Shown in pieces: positions 42,759 through 51,348 of a stretch of 64,000 nt of DNA. The notes beneath the pieces were generated by a model. It was not told the origin of the DNA, did no database searches, and worked only from the letters and a program-made list of their open reading frames with translations. Source of the stretch: JAFMJV01 sp963800275 (lineage in GTDB: Bacteria; Chloroflexota; Limnocylindria; Limnocylindrales; CSP1-4); NCBI GenBank assembly GCA_963800275.1, contig CAWDAI010000007.1, positions 434,001-498,000 of the forward strand, read 5' to 3'. The position numbers and the translations under genes are program-made. Position 1 is the stretch's first letter. Every line of letters begins with the position of its first letter.

Positions 42759-44624
42759 ATGTCCACACCTGCCCACATCGGCCCGCCGGTCCCTTCGGTC
42801 CTGGCCAGCCGGACGCGAGACGCGCTCCATCCGTTGATCATCGGTCTCGCGATCATGGCCCTCCTGGTCACGAGCTCCGTGCTGGACAGCGGTGGCGTCG
42901 CGCGCGCGGCCGCTGGCCCCAAGCGTGCGGTGGTGGTGGCCGGGCCGGTCCACAGCAAGACCGCCGAGTACCGGGCGTACTGCTCCGCCATCGCCCAGGC
43001 CGCGGCCGCGCAGGGCATGGAGGTCGTCAAGGTCTTCCACCCCTGGGCACCGGCCTCCAGGGTCAGGCGCGTGGCACAGGGCGCAGACCTCTTCGTCTAC
43101 TGCGGCCACGGCAACGGCTGGCCCAGCCCCTACGGCGATTTCCAGGAAACAACGAAGAACGGCCTTGGGCTGGACGTCGAGGCCAAGGCCGAGCGCGACG
43201 ACAACACCGTCCGCTACGTGGGCGCCGATTGGCTGCGCGTCAACCTGCAGCTGGCACCGAACGCGGTGGTGATCCTGTCCCACCTCTCGTACGCCTCCGG
43301 CAACGCCTCGTCAGGCATGGCCATACCCAGTCGCGAGGTAGCCATCGAGCGCGTGGACAACTTCGCCAACGGCTTCCTCTCCATCGGGGCGCGCGTGGTC
43401 TGGGCGCTGGGCTGGCAGCCCGGCGCGGACGTGGTCAACGCGCTCTACGGCGAGGACTCGTCGATGGATGCGATCTTCATGACCCGCTACCGCGACGGCG
43501 TCAACCCGCGCAACGGTTGGATCGGCACCCGCCCCGGCTACTACGATTCCGAACGGGTCCCCGGCGCGGTCGTGCACATCGACCCGCACGACAGCTACGG
43601 CTACCTGCGCGGGCTCACCGGCGACCTCGGGTTCACCACGACCGAGTGGCGGGGCGACCAGGCCGTCGCTGCCGACACCGTGGCCCCGGTGGTGTCCGGC
43701 GTGCGGGCCTATCAAGCCAGGGACACCATCTCGAGCTCAAGAGTGCCGGTGTTCACGCCCAACGGCGATGGCCGCTCGGATGTGATCCGCATCGGCTACC
43801 GACTCTCCGAGGGCGCGTTCCTCGACGTCAAGGTCAAGCGCAACGGTTCCGCCAAGCGGCGGTGGTCGGCCTGGGCCATGGCCGGCAACGGCAGCCTGGC
43901 CTGGAACGGTCGCTTCGATGGCGGTGCCCTCGGGCCCGAGGGCAACTACGCCATCTATCTCACGCCCACGGACCGGGCCGGCAACCAGGGTGCCACGCAG
44001 GTGGTCAAGGTCAAGCTGCTCGACTCGCTGGCCGACCCCCGCGTGCGTCCGCAGATCTTCTGGGCGCGTGACGGTGATGCGCGTGCAGCCAGGGTCACCC
44101 TCAATGCCCGGCTCACGCGTGAGGCCACCGTGAGCTGGACCATCCGCGACCGCCAGGGCAAGATCGTGCGCCGTGCCGTGGCTGCGGCACCGCGCGTGCC
44201 TGGCCCGGTGAAGTTCGTCTGGGACGGCACCGACGACAGCGGCAAGTACGTGCCCGACGACATCTACCGCGCGCGCATCACGGTCAAGCGGCCGGCGGGC
44301 TCCTACGCTCACGAGGTCCGATTCCGACAGACGCCGTTCGTGGCCTCGTCCTCGCGCTGGGTCTACCGGCGTGGCGAGACGGCGGTCCTGGACATCACCT
44401 CCACCGAGCCGCTGAAGGGCAAGCCGGTGGTGACCGCCAACCAGCCCGGGATCCGCAAGTACACGCTGCCTCGCTGGAAGGTCAAGCGCCTGTCCGCCAA
44501 GCGCTTCAAGGTCATCATCGCCACCCGCCGCGGTGGCGCTGCCGGAGGCATGAAGGTGCGGGTCAAGGGTGTCGACGTGGACGGCGGCACGAACGCCAAG
44601 GTGTTCACGGTCCGGCTCCGGTGA
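42759..44624 (+). CDS. Secreted protein with caspase-like (clan CD) N-domain and FlgD-type Ig domain
   Basis: 621-residue exported protein (start ATG 42759; GTG 42642, overlapping mreC by 4 nt, and ATG 42702 are alternatives). A signal segment (LIIGLAIMALLVTSSVLDSG) ends at ARAAA. Residues ~50-270 look like a clan CD-type hydrolase fold: RAVVVAGPVH, LFVYCGHGNGWPS with the His of a GHG motif, and ILSHLSYASGNAS where the strand that usually ends in the catalytic Cys has Ser. Further on lie VPVFTPNGDGRSDVIRIGYR and FVWDGTDDSGKYVPDDIYRA, typical of FlgD-like Ig repeats, and a C-terminal beta domain. It is probably surface-attached or released; enzymatic activity is doubtful. Confidence 0.75.
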   Translation: MSTPAHIGPPVPSVLASRTRDALHPLIIGLAIMALLVTSSVLDSGGVARAAAGPKRAVVVAGPVHSKTAEYRAYCSAIAQAAAAQGMEVVKVFHPWAPASRVRRVAQGADLFVYCGHGNGWPSPYGDFQETTKNGLGLDVEAKAERDDNTVRYVGADWLRVNLQLAPNAVVILSHLSYASGNASSGMAIPSREVAIERVDNFANGFLSIGARVVWALGWQPGADVVNALYGEDSSMDAIFMTRYRDGVNPRNGWIGTRPGYYDSERVPGAVVHIDPHDSYGYLRGLTGDLGFTTTEWRGDQAVAADTVAPVVSGVRAYQARDTISSSRVPVFTPNGDGRSDVIRIGYRLSEGAFLDVKVKRNGSAKRRWSAWAMAGNGSLAWNGRFDGGALGPEGNYAIYLTPTDRAGNQGATQVVKVKLLDSLADPRVRPQIFWARDGDARAARVTLNARLTREATVSWTIRDRQGKIVRRAVAAAPRVPGPVKFVWDGTDDSGKYVPDDIYRARITVKRPAGSYAHEVRFRQTPFVASSSRWVYRRGETAVLDITSTEPLKGKPVVTANQPGIRKYTLPRWKVKRLSAKRFKVIIATRRGGAAGGMKVRVKGVDVDGGTNAKVFTVRLR

Positions 44625-44667
44625 CCCCGTGGCGGCACGCGCCGGGCGGGCCGGCTTCAGCGCTCGA

Positions 44668-44673
44668 TAGACT
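44668..44673 (+). promoter_or_regulatory. TANNNT -10-like hexamer of the polyprenol-phosphate sugar synthase gene
   Basis: TAGACT ends 9 nt before ATG 44683, leaving a leader of only a few bases. Confidence 0.45.
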
Positions 44674-44682
44674 GGACCCACG

Positions 44683-45468
44683 ATGACGACGGACCCACCC
44701 GCCCACGAGCCCTACGCCGGCACGTGGGTCGTGCTGCCTACGTATGACGAGGCCGAGAACCTGCGGCCCATCTCCGGCGCCATCCTGGCCGCCCTGCCCG
44801 GGGCCCGCCTGCTGGTGGTGGATGACGACTCACCCGATGGCACCGGTGCCATCGCCGACGAGTTGGCAGCGGCGGACGGCCGGGTATCGGTCCGGCACCG
44901 CGCGGGCAAGGAAGGTCTGGGCAAGGCCTACATCGACGGCTTCGCGGTGGCCCTTGACGCCGGCGCGCGCTACCTGGTCCAGATGGACGCCGACTGGTCC
45001 CACGCTCCCGACTACCTGCCGTCCCTGATGGCGCCGCTGATGGATGGCGCCGACCTCGTCATCGGCTCCCGCTACACGCGTGGCGGCGGTGTCAAGGACT
45101 GGGGCTTCATGCGACGTCTCGTGTCGCGGGGCGGTTCGCTCTTCGCCAGGACCGTGTTGCGGCTCGGGCCCAACGACCTCACCGGTGGCTTCAAGGCCTG
45201 GCGTCGCGAGACGCTGGAGGCCCTGGACTGGGACCGCGTCCACTCCGGCGGCTACGTCTTCCAGATCGAGACCACCTACCTGGCCACCCGGGCCGGAGCC
45301 CGCGTGCGGGAGGTGCCCATCGTGTTCAAGGATCGTGAGGTCGGGACCAGCAAGATGTCCAAGTCCATCATCGGCGAGGCCCTGGTGGTGGTCCTGCAGC
45401 TGCGCTGGGAGGAGCTGCGCGGCCGGGGCCCGACGGCGGTGATCGTGCGGGATGGCGACGGCGCCTGA
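44683..45468 (+). CDS. Polyprenol monophosphomannose synthase-like GT2
   Basis: 261-residue GT-A enzyme of the dolichyl-phosphate mannose synthase family without membrane helices. VVLPTYDEAENLRPISGAIL, VVDDDSPDGTGAIADELA, the metal site LVQMDADWSHAPDYLP, and IGSRYTRGGGVKDWGFMRRL are all present. It moves a hexose from GDP-mannose or another nucleotide sugar to polyprenyl phosphate, giving the lipid donor used by later membrane glycosyltransferases. It is the first gene of the surface-polysaccharide region. Confidence 0.92.
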   Translation: MTTDPPAHEPYAGTWVVLPTYDEAENLRPISGAILAALPGARLLVVDDDSPDGTGAIADELAAADGRVSVRHRAGKEGLGKAYIDGFAVALDAGARYLVQMDADWSHAPDYLPSLMAPLMDGADLVIGSRYTRGGGVKDWGFMRRLVSRGGSLFARTVLRLGPNDLTGGFKAWRRETLEALDWDRVHSGGYVFQIETTYLATRAGARVREVPIVFKDREVGTSKMSKSIIGEALVVVLQLRWEELRGRGPTAVIVRDGDGA

Positions 45469-45498
45469 GCCAAGGCTGCCCATTCGGGCGGTCCGGGG

Positions 45499-45504
45499 TA
45501 GGCT
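45499..45504 (+). promoter_or_regulatory. Possible -10 of the GT4 gene
   Basis: TAGGCT about 58 nt before the TTG 45563 start. Confidence 0.3.
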
Positions 45505-45562
45505 GGGGCCATCGAGTACCTCGTCCAGCCGTGGCACGGGGACGACCCTGGAGACCTCACCG

Positions 45563-46960
45563 TTGAGCGCTGGCGTGCCCGATCCGGGCCGGTTGAACAT
45601 CACCATCGTCGCGGCCAACCCCTTCGAGTTCGACTCTCGCTTCCTGCGTTCGGCGACCTCGCTGGCCGACGATGGCCACCACCTGCGCATCCTCGGCTGG
45701 TCGGCTCCCGGCCTGCCGTCGGAGGAGGAGTTGGCTCCTGGTGTGGCCCTCACCCGCCTCGACATCGACCGTCGCATCAGCAACGCCCTCAAGCCGCTGC
45801 CGGGCCGGGTGCGCCGGCTGCTCTGCCGCCTGGCCCGGCTCGACTACGAGGCCACGGTCCTGCCGCCCGACGCGCCGCGCGGCGTGGACCGCCTGCTGCA
45901 CCCGCTCCGCCGGACCTTCGAGATGATCGCCAACGCACGTCGCGCCGGTCCCTGGGCTGACGCGGTGGTCGAGGCCGCGCCGGAGACGGACGTGTTCCAT
46001 GCCCAATCGCTCATCGTGCTGCCGGTCGTACACGAAGCGGCCGCTCGACTGGGCGGCCGCTTCGTGTACGACGTGGCCGACTACCACACCGAGGCGGCCC
46101 GACTCGCGCGCATGCCCTGGATCGTGCGAGAGCTGGTCCGGCGGCGGGAGCGCGACTGGGCCCGTGACGGTGCCGCCTTCCTCGCGGTGAGCGACCCGGT
46201 CGCCGACCTGGTCGTGCGCCGCTGGGGCGTGCCTCGCCCGACGGTGCTGTGGAATTGCCCTCCCGCGTGGCGTCCCCACGAGCCGGGACCGATCGAGTCG
46301 GACAGGATCCGGGCGGCCATCGGCATCGAGCCCGAGCGGCCCGTGGTGCTCTACCAGGGAGGCTTCTCCGTCGATCGCGGAGTGGAGGAGCTGGTGGCCG
46401 CAGCCACGCAGCCGCGCCTGATGGAGCTGGGTGCCGCCGTCGTCTTCATGGGCTACGGCCGGCTGGAGACGTACATCGCGGAGGCCGTGGCCGCACACCC
46501 GGGTCGGGTCTACCTGCTGCCTGCGGTGCGCCCGGACGACCTCATGCCCTGGACCGCCAGCGCCGACGTCTCCTTCGTGGGCCAGCCGCCCCGCACGCTC
46601 AACCAGCGGCTGAACCTGCCCAACAAGCTCTTCGAATCACTCATGGCCGGTGTGCCGGTGGTCGTGAGCGAAGGCAATGAGCAGTGCCGGCTGACGACCG
46701 AGGAAGCGGTCGGCCGATGCGTGGACATCGACGACCCCGCGGCCATCGCGGCGGCTTGCGCCGACCTGCTCACCGCTGCGGCGGACGAGCGCCGCGCTCT
46801 GCGGGCACACTGCCGCGAGGTGGCTCTCGCACGCTACACCTGGGATCACACCGCGGTGGGCCTGGTGAAGCTGTACCGCAAGCTGGCCGGCGAGCAGCTT
46901 TCGCCCAACGCCAGCCCGGTCCGGGATGGCGCCTCGCCACGTGGAGGTGCTGCCGCGTGA
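45563..46960 (+). CDS. GT4 family glycosyltransferase
   Basis: 465-residue GT-B glycosyltransferase. Acceptor half: NITIVAANPFEFDSRFLRSA and the DVFHAQSLIVLPVVHEAA segment. Donor half: VVLYQGGFSVDRGVEELVAA, and the GT4 E-X7-E region LPNKLFESLMAGVPVVVSEG. It should add a sugar from a nucleotide donor to the surface glycan. Start TTG 45563 has GGAGA upstream; an ATG at 45452 would overlap the previous gene by 17 nt and adds a non-conserved tail. The gene contains a 20-bp perfect palindrome. Its stop overlaps the protease start by 4 nt. Confidence 0.85.
   Translation: MSAGVPDPGRLNITIVAANPFEFDSRFLRSATSLADDGHHLRILGWSAPGLPSEEELAPGVALTRLDIDRRISNALKPLPGRVRRLLCRLARLDYEATVLPPDAPRGVDRLLHPLRRTFEMIANARRAGPWADAVVEAAPETDVFHAQSLIVLPVVHEAAARLGGRFVYDVADYHTEAARLARMPWIVRELVRRRERDWARDGAAFLAVSDPVADLVVRRWGVPRPTVLWNCPPAWRPHEPGPIESDRIRAAIGIEPERPVVLYQGGFSVDRGVEELVAAATQPRLMELGAAVVFMGYGRLETYIAEAVAAHPGRVYLLPAVRPDDLMPWTASADVSFVGQPPRTLNQRLNLPNKLFESLMAGVPVVVSEGNEQCRLTTEEAVGRCVDIDDPAAIAAACADLLTAAADERRALRAHCREVALARYTWDHTAVGLVKLYRKLAGEQLSPNASPVRDGASPRGGAAA
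46025..46072. repeat. 20-bp perfect inverted repeat inside the GT4 gene
   Basis: Arms 46025-46044 and 46053-46072 are exact reverse complements (GTCGTACACGAAGCGGCCGC and its complement) around an 8-nt loop. It lies wholly inside coding sequence (VVHEAAARLGGRFVYDV). Confidence 0.95.
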
Positions 46961-47805
46961 CCCGCTGGTTCCTGCGCTCGCTCGTGTTGCTGGTGGTGGC
47001 CGTATCGTTGCTCGCGACCAGCTTCGGCTCGGCCGCCGGAGCCGAGGGCGACTTCTCGATGGTGCCCCGCTCCAGGATCTCCAAGCCTCCCTTCTCGGGG
47101 ATCGCCCTGGTGACGGTCGCCAACCGGGTCGTGTGCAGCGGCTTCGTGATCTCTCCACGCAAGGTCGTGACCGCCGGGCACTGCCTCGTTCGCGATGCCG
47201 GGGCGGGCGACTACCGGCTGCGCTCGAACCTGCCCTCGCGCGTGCGCGTCTACCGCGCCTACAGCCGGTCCGTGGGCAGCGCCTCCGGACAGGCCTGTGC
47301 GGTCGCGCGCGCCTGGGTCCATCCCAAGTTCGTGCGCCGGGGCCAGAAGGACCAGGTCTTCGGCAGCCGTGTCCACGACTACGCGGTCCTGACCACCGAG
47401 CGCGGCTGCAGGTTCCCGCGGGAGTCCGTCCTGCGCCTGTGGGGCACCAGGGCCGGCGACGGTCGCCTCCGGGTCGGCCAGCTCGTCCGGCTCGCGGGCT
47501 ATCCCGCCGACCCGCGCATCGAAGGCATGAACGGGCTGAACATGTGGCGCAGCCAGGGGCGGGTGAGTCCCAGCGGCTCCGATCCGCGCCACCTCATCTT
47601 CACCGGTTTCGTCTCCAACGGCATGAGTGGTGGGCCCGTCTGGCGGACGTTCCGGACGAACTCGCCCTGCGGCCGGAAGCATTGCGTGGTGGGCATCGTG
47701 ACCGAGTGCGCGGTAAACGGGCGGGGCCTGTGCAAGAAGGGCCTCAGCGAGCGCGTGGGCGTGCGCATCACGCGCCAGGTCAAGAAGCTCCTGCGCTCCA
47801 GGTAG
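46957..47805 (+). CDS. Secreted trypsin-like serine protease
   Basis: 282-residue exported S1-type protease. Signal peptide LRSLVLLVVAVSLLATSFGS; catalytic His in VVTAGHCLV, Asp in VHDYAVLTT, Ser in NGMSGGPVW. Several cysteines could form disulphides. The start is GTG 46957, overlapping the glycosyltransferase stop by 4 nt, with GGAGG 10 nt upstream. Its position inside the polysaccharide region suggests an envelope-maturation role, but this is inference. Confidence 0.88.
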   Translation: MTRWFLRSLVLLVVAVSLLATSFGSAAGAEGDFSMVPRSRISKPPFSGIALVTVANRVVCSGFVISPRKVVTAGHCLVRDAGAGDYRLRSNLPSRVRVYRAYSRSVGSASGQACAVARAWVHPKFVRRGQKDQVFGSRVHDYAVLTTERGCRFPRESVLRLWGTRAGDGRLRVGQLVRLAGYPADPRIEGMNGLNMWRSQGRVSPSGSDPRHLIFTGFVSNGMSGGPVWRTFRTNSPCGRKHCVVGIVTECAVNGRGLCKKGLSERVGVRITRQVKKLLRSR

Positions 47806-47814
47806 CCGTGCCCG

Positions 47815-47859
47815 TCGCACTCAGGCGGTGACCGCCCCATCGCATTCAGGCGCTGACCG
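47815..47859. repeat. Imperfect 20-bp direct repeat in the gap after the protease gene
   Basis: TCGCACTCAGGCGGTGACCG (47815-47834) and TCGCATTCAGGCGCTGACCG (47840-47859) match at 18 of 20 positions, 25 nt apart, between the convergent ends. Confidence 0.7.
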
Positions 47860-47868
47860 TGAGCCGGG

Positions 47869-48879
47869 CTACATGCGCAGGATCTCCGCGGTGACCTCGT
47901 CGGCGATGGCCTCGAAGTCCGGCCGGCCTCGCTCCCGCCGGGTGATCACGATGTCGTCGGCACGCTCCAGCACCTGCATCCTGCCCTCCGCCACGAGTGC
48001 GCGGTCGACCGCCCCGAGTGAGCCGGCGAAGGTGGTCCAGGTGGGCACGCCCAGGACGGCCGCCTCGCGGTTCATGGTGCCGCCTGCGCTGACCACCGCG
48101 TCGGCTGCCCATACCAGGGAGGGACCGTCGACCGGTCGTTGCGGGATGATCACGCCCTGCACGCCGGCGAAGCCCGCCGCCTGTTCGGGCGTGCGCGGCA
48201 GCAGCACCACCTGCGCGTCGGAGGCGAGGAGGCGGGCCAGCACGTCGTCGAAGACCGTGTTCTCGAGGCCGCGGTGGTACAGGCTCATGGTGGCCGGCGG
48301 TCGCAGCACCACCAGTGGCCGCTCGCGATCGAGCCCGAGTTCCTCGTAGACGGCATCGTCGGGCTCGAAATCGGCCAGTGCCACCTGCTCCTTGAGCCCG
48401 TGGTAGGGCCGGAAGCGGGCTTCCTTGAGGCCGTAGTCGGCGAGGGCGGCGTAGGGGATGACGTCGGGCATCATGACCTTGGAGGCCAGCCGGAAGTTGA
48501 TGCGGTGCATGCCCGCCGCGCCCTCATAGTCATGGATGACCGTGCTGTGGATGCGCAGGGTCCGGGCCGCGATGGCCAGATCGTTGGAGCCGTGGCTCAC
48601 CGCCTGCGTGATGCCGCGTCCGCGCCCGAAGCGCACCATGGCGCCCGACCGGCGTACCAACCCCAGCGCCTTGCCTCGGACGGACGCCCCGCCGTGGCGG
48701 CCGATGACGGTGTGGGGCATGCCGTAGCGCTCGAGCAGCCCCAGCGTCTGGGCGAAGTCGCGCGCCGTCACCAGCGTCTCCACGCCGGCCTCGTCGAGCC
48801 GACGCAGGATGGGCCGAAAGAAGAGCACGTGCGGGGAGTTGGTCAGGTCGATCCAGACCCGGCGGGTCGCCGATGCCAC
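47869..48879 (-). CDS. DUF354 family glycosyltransferase-like protein
   Basis: 336-residue protein with a GT-B-like layout resembling MurG/UDP-GlcNAc epimerase. It begins RVWIDLTNSPHVLFFRPILR, with HGSNDLAIAARTLRIHSTVI and a C-terminal VVSAGGTMNREAAVLGVPTW that matches the nucleotide-binding half of these folds. DUF354 genes lie in polysaccharide clusters of archaea and bacteria; activity is not established. Start GTG 48879 lies 7 nt after the dehydrogenase stop, so the two are one operon. Confidence 0.82.
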   Translation of the reverse strand: MASATRRVWIDLTNSPHVLFFRPILRRLDEAGVETLVTARDFAQTLGLLERYGMPHTVIGRHGGASVRGKALGLVRRSGAMVRFGRGRGITQAVSHGSNDLAIAARTLRIHSTVIHDYEGAAGMHRINFRLASKVMMPDVIPYAALADYGLKEARFRPYHGLKEQVALADFEPDDAVYEELGLDRERPLVVLRPPATMSLYHRGLENTVFDDVLARLLASDAQVVLLPRTPEQAAGFAGVQGVIIPQRPVDGPSLVWAADAVVSAGGTMNREAAVLGVPTWTTFAGSLGAVDRALVAEGRMQVLERADDIVITRRERGRPDFEAIADEVTAEILRM

Positions 48880-48886
48880 GGCCGGC

Positions 48887-50191
48887 CTAGAGGACGTCGA
48901 CGTTGCCCGGGACCGTGCCGGATGTGCCCAGCCCGAGGCGATGACGGACGGCGTTGCGCAGGTCCACCACCAGTGGGGCGTGGGCCACGACCGAGGCCAG
49001 GTCCACCGCCTTGTGGTCGGTGGCGATGACGACGCAGTCGGCCGCTTGGAGGACCTCGACCTCGAGGTCCACGGAGTCGAGCCCGGAAGCGGGCAGCGCG
49101 GGGACATGCGGGTCGTGATAGGTGACGTCGGCGCCCTCGGCCCGCAGCAGCTCCAGCAGCTTCAGGCTCGGGCTCTCGCGGAGGTCGCCCACGTCGGCCT
49201 TGTAGGCCATGCCCAGGAGCAGCACTTTGGCCCCCTGCACGGCCCGTCCCCGTCGGTTGAGGGCGCGCCCGATGCGTGAGACCGCGTAATAGGGCATGTT
49301 CACGTTGACCCGTCCGGCCAGCTCCACGAACTCGCTGTCCAGGTCGAAGGCGCGCGCCCGCCAGGCCAGATAGAAGGGGTCGATGGGGATGCAGTGGCCG
49401 CCCAGGCCCGGACCCGGCCAGAAGGGCATGTAGCCAAAGGGCTTGGTCGCCGCGGCCTCGATGGCCTCCCAGATGTCCACGCCCATGCGGTCGGACAGGA
49501 TGGTCAGCTCGTTGACGAGGGCGATGTTCACCGCGCGGAAGGTGTTCTCGATGATCTTGGACATCTCGGCCGACTCGGGCGTCGAGACCGGGTGCACCGT
49601 GTCGCAGACGCGCGCGTAGAGCGCTTCCGCACGGGCGGCGCAGGCGGGCGTCAGTCCGCCCACCACCTTGGGCGTCCGGCGGATGCCCCAGAGGGCATTG
49701 CCGGGGTCCACGCGCTCCGGGCTGAAGGCCAGGAAGGCATCTTCACCGACCGTCTGTCCGGCCGATTCGAACATGGGCGCCAGCACCTCCCGCGTGGTGC
49801 CGGGCCAGGTCGTCGATTCCAGTACCACCAGGGCACCGGGCCGCAGGTTCGCGATGGCCGTCTCGGTCGCGGCCAGGACGTAGGAGAGGTCCGGTTCGCG
49901 GTACTCCCCGAGCGGCGTGGGCACGCAGATCAGCTGCGCTTCGCAGTCGCGCAGGCGGCCGGCCTCGGTGGTGGCCTCCAGGGCTCCGCCGTGGACCAGT
50001 GGCGCGAGCTGCTCCGAGGGGATGTCCTCGATGTAGGACGCACCCGCGGCGAGCGCCCTCACCCGCTCGTCGGAAACGTCGTAGCCGATGACGCGCAGGC
50101 CGGCCTCGGCGAAGGCGACCGCCAGGGGCAGGCCGACGTAGCCGAGGCCGATGATGCCGACGGTGGAGATGGAAGCGCTGGTGTCTGTCAC
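48887..50191 (-). CDS. UDP-N-acetylhexosamine 6-dehydrogenase (WbpA/WecC type)
   Basis: 434-residue nucleotide-sugar dehydrogenase that oxidises UDP-GlcNAc or UDP-ManNAc twice at C6 to the uronate. NAD motif VGIIGLGYVGLPLAVAFAEA, the SPERVDPGN segment, the catalytic cysteine in GPGLGGHCIPIDPFYL and the LLLGMAYKADVGDLRESPSL end. The KPFGYMPFWPGPG lead-in resembles WbpA (UDP-GlcNAc) slightly more than WecC (UDP-ManNAc). It is divergent from wecB, which may supply or use the epimeric sugar. Start GTG 50191 with TAGAGT 10 nt upstream. Confidence 0.9.
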   Translation of the reverse strand: MTDTSASISTVGIIGLGYVGLPLAVAFAEAGLRVIGYDVSDERVRALAAGASYIEDIPSEQLAPLVHGGALEATTEAGRLRDCEAQLICVPTPLGEYREPDLSYVLAATETAIANLRPGALVVLESTTWPGTTREVLAPMFESAGQTVGEDAFLAFSPERVDPGNALWGIRRTPKVVGGLTPACAARAEALYARVCDTVHPVSTPESAEMSKIIENTFRAVNIALVNELTILSDRMGVDIWEAIEAAATKPFGYMPFWPGPGLGGHCIPIDPFYLAWRARAFDLDSEFVELAGRVNVNMPYYAVSRIGRALNRRGRAVQGAKVLLLGMAYKADVGDLRESPSLKLLELLRAEGADVTYHDPHVPALPASGLDSVDLEVEVLQAADCVVIATDHKAVDLASVVAHAPLVVDLRNAVRHRLGLGTSGTVPGNVDVL

Positions 50192-50201
50192 GGCGCTCCC
50201 G

Positions 50202-50207
50202 ACTCTA
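50202..50207 (-). promoter_or_regulatory. TANNNT -10-like hexamer of the dehydrogenase operon
   Basis: TAGAGT on the minus strand ends 10 nt before GTG 50191; the leader would be only a few bases. Confidence 0.4.
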
Positions 50208-50277
50208 GCATCGGGCGCGCCCACCGCCACGACGCGCCCGCCCGCGCCCCGGCCGTGGGGATGGCATGCTTGCGCGC

Positions 50278-51348
50278 ATGCCCAGTCTCGTCCACATCGT
50301 CGGTGCCCGCCCGAACTTCATCAAGGCTGCCCCGGTCATCGCGGCGCTCGACGCGGCCGGGGCCGAGCAGCAGCTGATCCACACCGGCCAGCACTACGAC
50401 CGGGCCATGTCGGAGGTCTTCTTCGAGGAGCTGGGACTGCCGGCCCCGGACATCAACCTCGGGGTGGGCTCGGGCTCGCACGGCAGCCAGACCGCGGCCC
50501 TGTTGGTGGCCCTCGAGCGGACCTTCCTGGACCTGGGACCAGAGCGCGTGGTCGTGTACGGCGACGTCAACTCCACGCTCGCGGCAGCGCTGACCTGCGC
50601 CAAGCTGCTCATCCCGGTGGCGCACGTGGAGGCCGGCCTGCGCTCCTTCGACCCGACCATGCCCGAGGAGGTCAACCGGCGCGTCACCGACCTGCTCAGC
50701 GATCCCCTCTTCGTGACGGCGCCGGAGGGGGAGCAGAACCTGGCTCGCGAGGGCATCAGCGGCGAGCGCGTGATCTTCGTGGGCAACCCCATGATCGACA
50801 CGCTGCTGGCCAACCTGGAGCGCTTCGATCCCGAGCCCGTGACGCGGGCCCTGGGGGTGGCCGCGCCGTACGCGGTCGCGACCCTCCATCGCCCAGCCAA
50901 CGTGGATGCGCCCGCGGCCGCAGCGGCGCTGGTAGCGGCGCTGCGGGCGGCCACGGCGCGGCTGCCGGTGGTGCTGCCGCTCCACCCTCGTGGCCGCGCC
51001 CATCTGGAGACCGCCGGTCTGGCCCAGGTGCCCGACCTGCTGGTGGTGGAGCCGCTGGGCTACATCGAGTTCATCTCGCTGGTGCGGGGCGCGGCCGCGG
51101 TCATCACCGATTCGGGTGGCATCCAGGAGGAGACGACGGTGCTGGACGTGCCCTGCCTCACCCTGCGCCCCAATACCGAGCGTCCCATCACGCTCACTGC
51201 CGGCACCAACCGCCTGGTCACCCCCGATGGCCTCGGTCCGGCGCTCGACGGCGCCCTCGCCGGGGCCCAGAAGCGCATCGGTGGCGGTCCACCCGGCTGG
51301 GACGGCCATGCCGGTGAGCGCATCGCCGCAGCTCTCCTCTCCCTGTGA
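50278..51348 (+). CDS. wecB: UDP-N-acetylglucosamine 2-epimerase (non-hydrolysing)
   Basis: 356-residue GT-B-fold epimerase that interconverts UDP-GlcNAc and UDP-ManNAc. SLVHIVGARPNFIKAAPVIA, HTGQHYDRAMSEVFF, the HVEAGLRSFDPTMPEEVNRR catalytic region, and SGGIQEETTVLDVPCLTLRP are all conserved. With the dehydrogenase it would give an N-acetylhexosaminuronic acid for the surface polymer. ATG 50278 was chosen; ATG 50266 is in frame. It overlaps the next glycosyltransferase by 4 nt. Confidence 0.95.
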   Translation: MPSLVHIVGARPNFIKAAPVIAALDAAGAEQQLIHTGQHYDRAMSEVFFEELGLPAPDINLGVGSGSHGSQTAALLVALERTFLDLGPERVVVYGDVNSTLAAALTCAKLLIPVAHVEAGLRSFDPTMPEEVNRRVTDLLSDPLFVTAPEGEQNLAREGISGERVIFVGNPMIDTLLANLERFDPEPVTRALGVAAPYAVATLHRPANVDAPAAAAALVAALRAATARLPVVLPLHPRGRAHLETAGLAQVPDLLVVEPLGYIEFISLVRGAAAVITDSGGIQEETTVLDVPCLTLRPNTERPITLTAGTNRLVTPDGLGPALDGALAGAQKRIGGGPPGWDGHAGERIAAALLSL

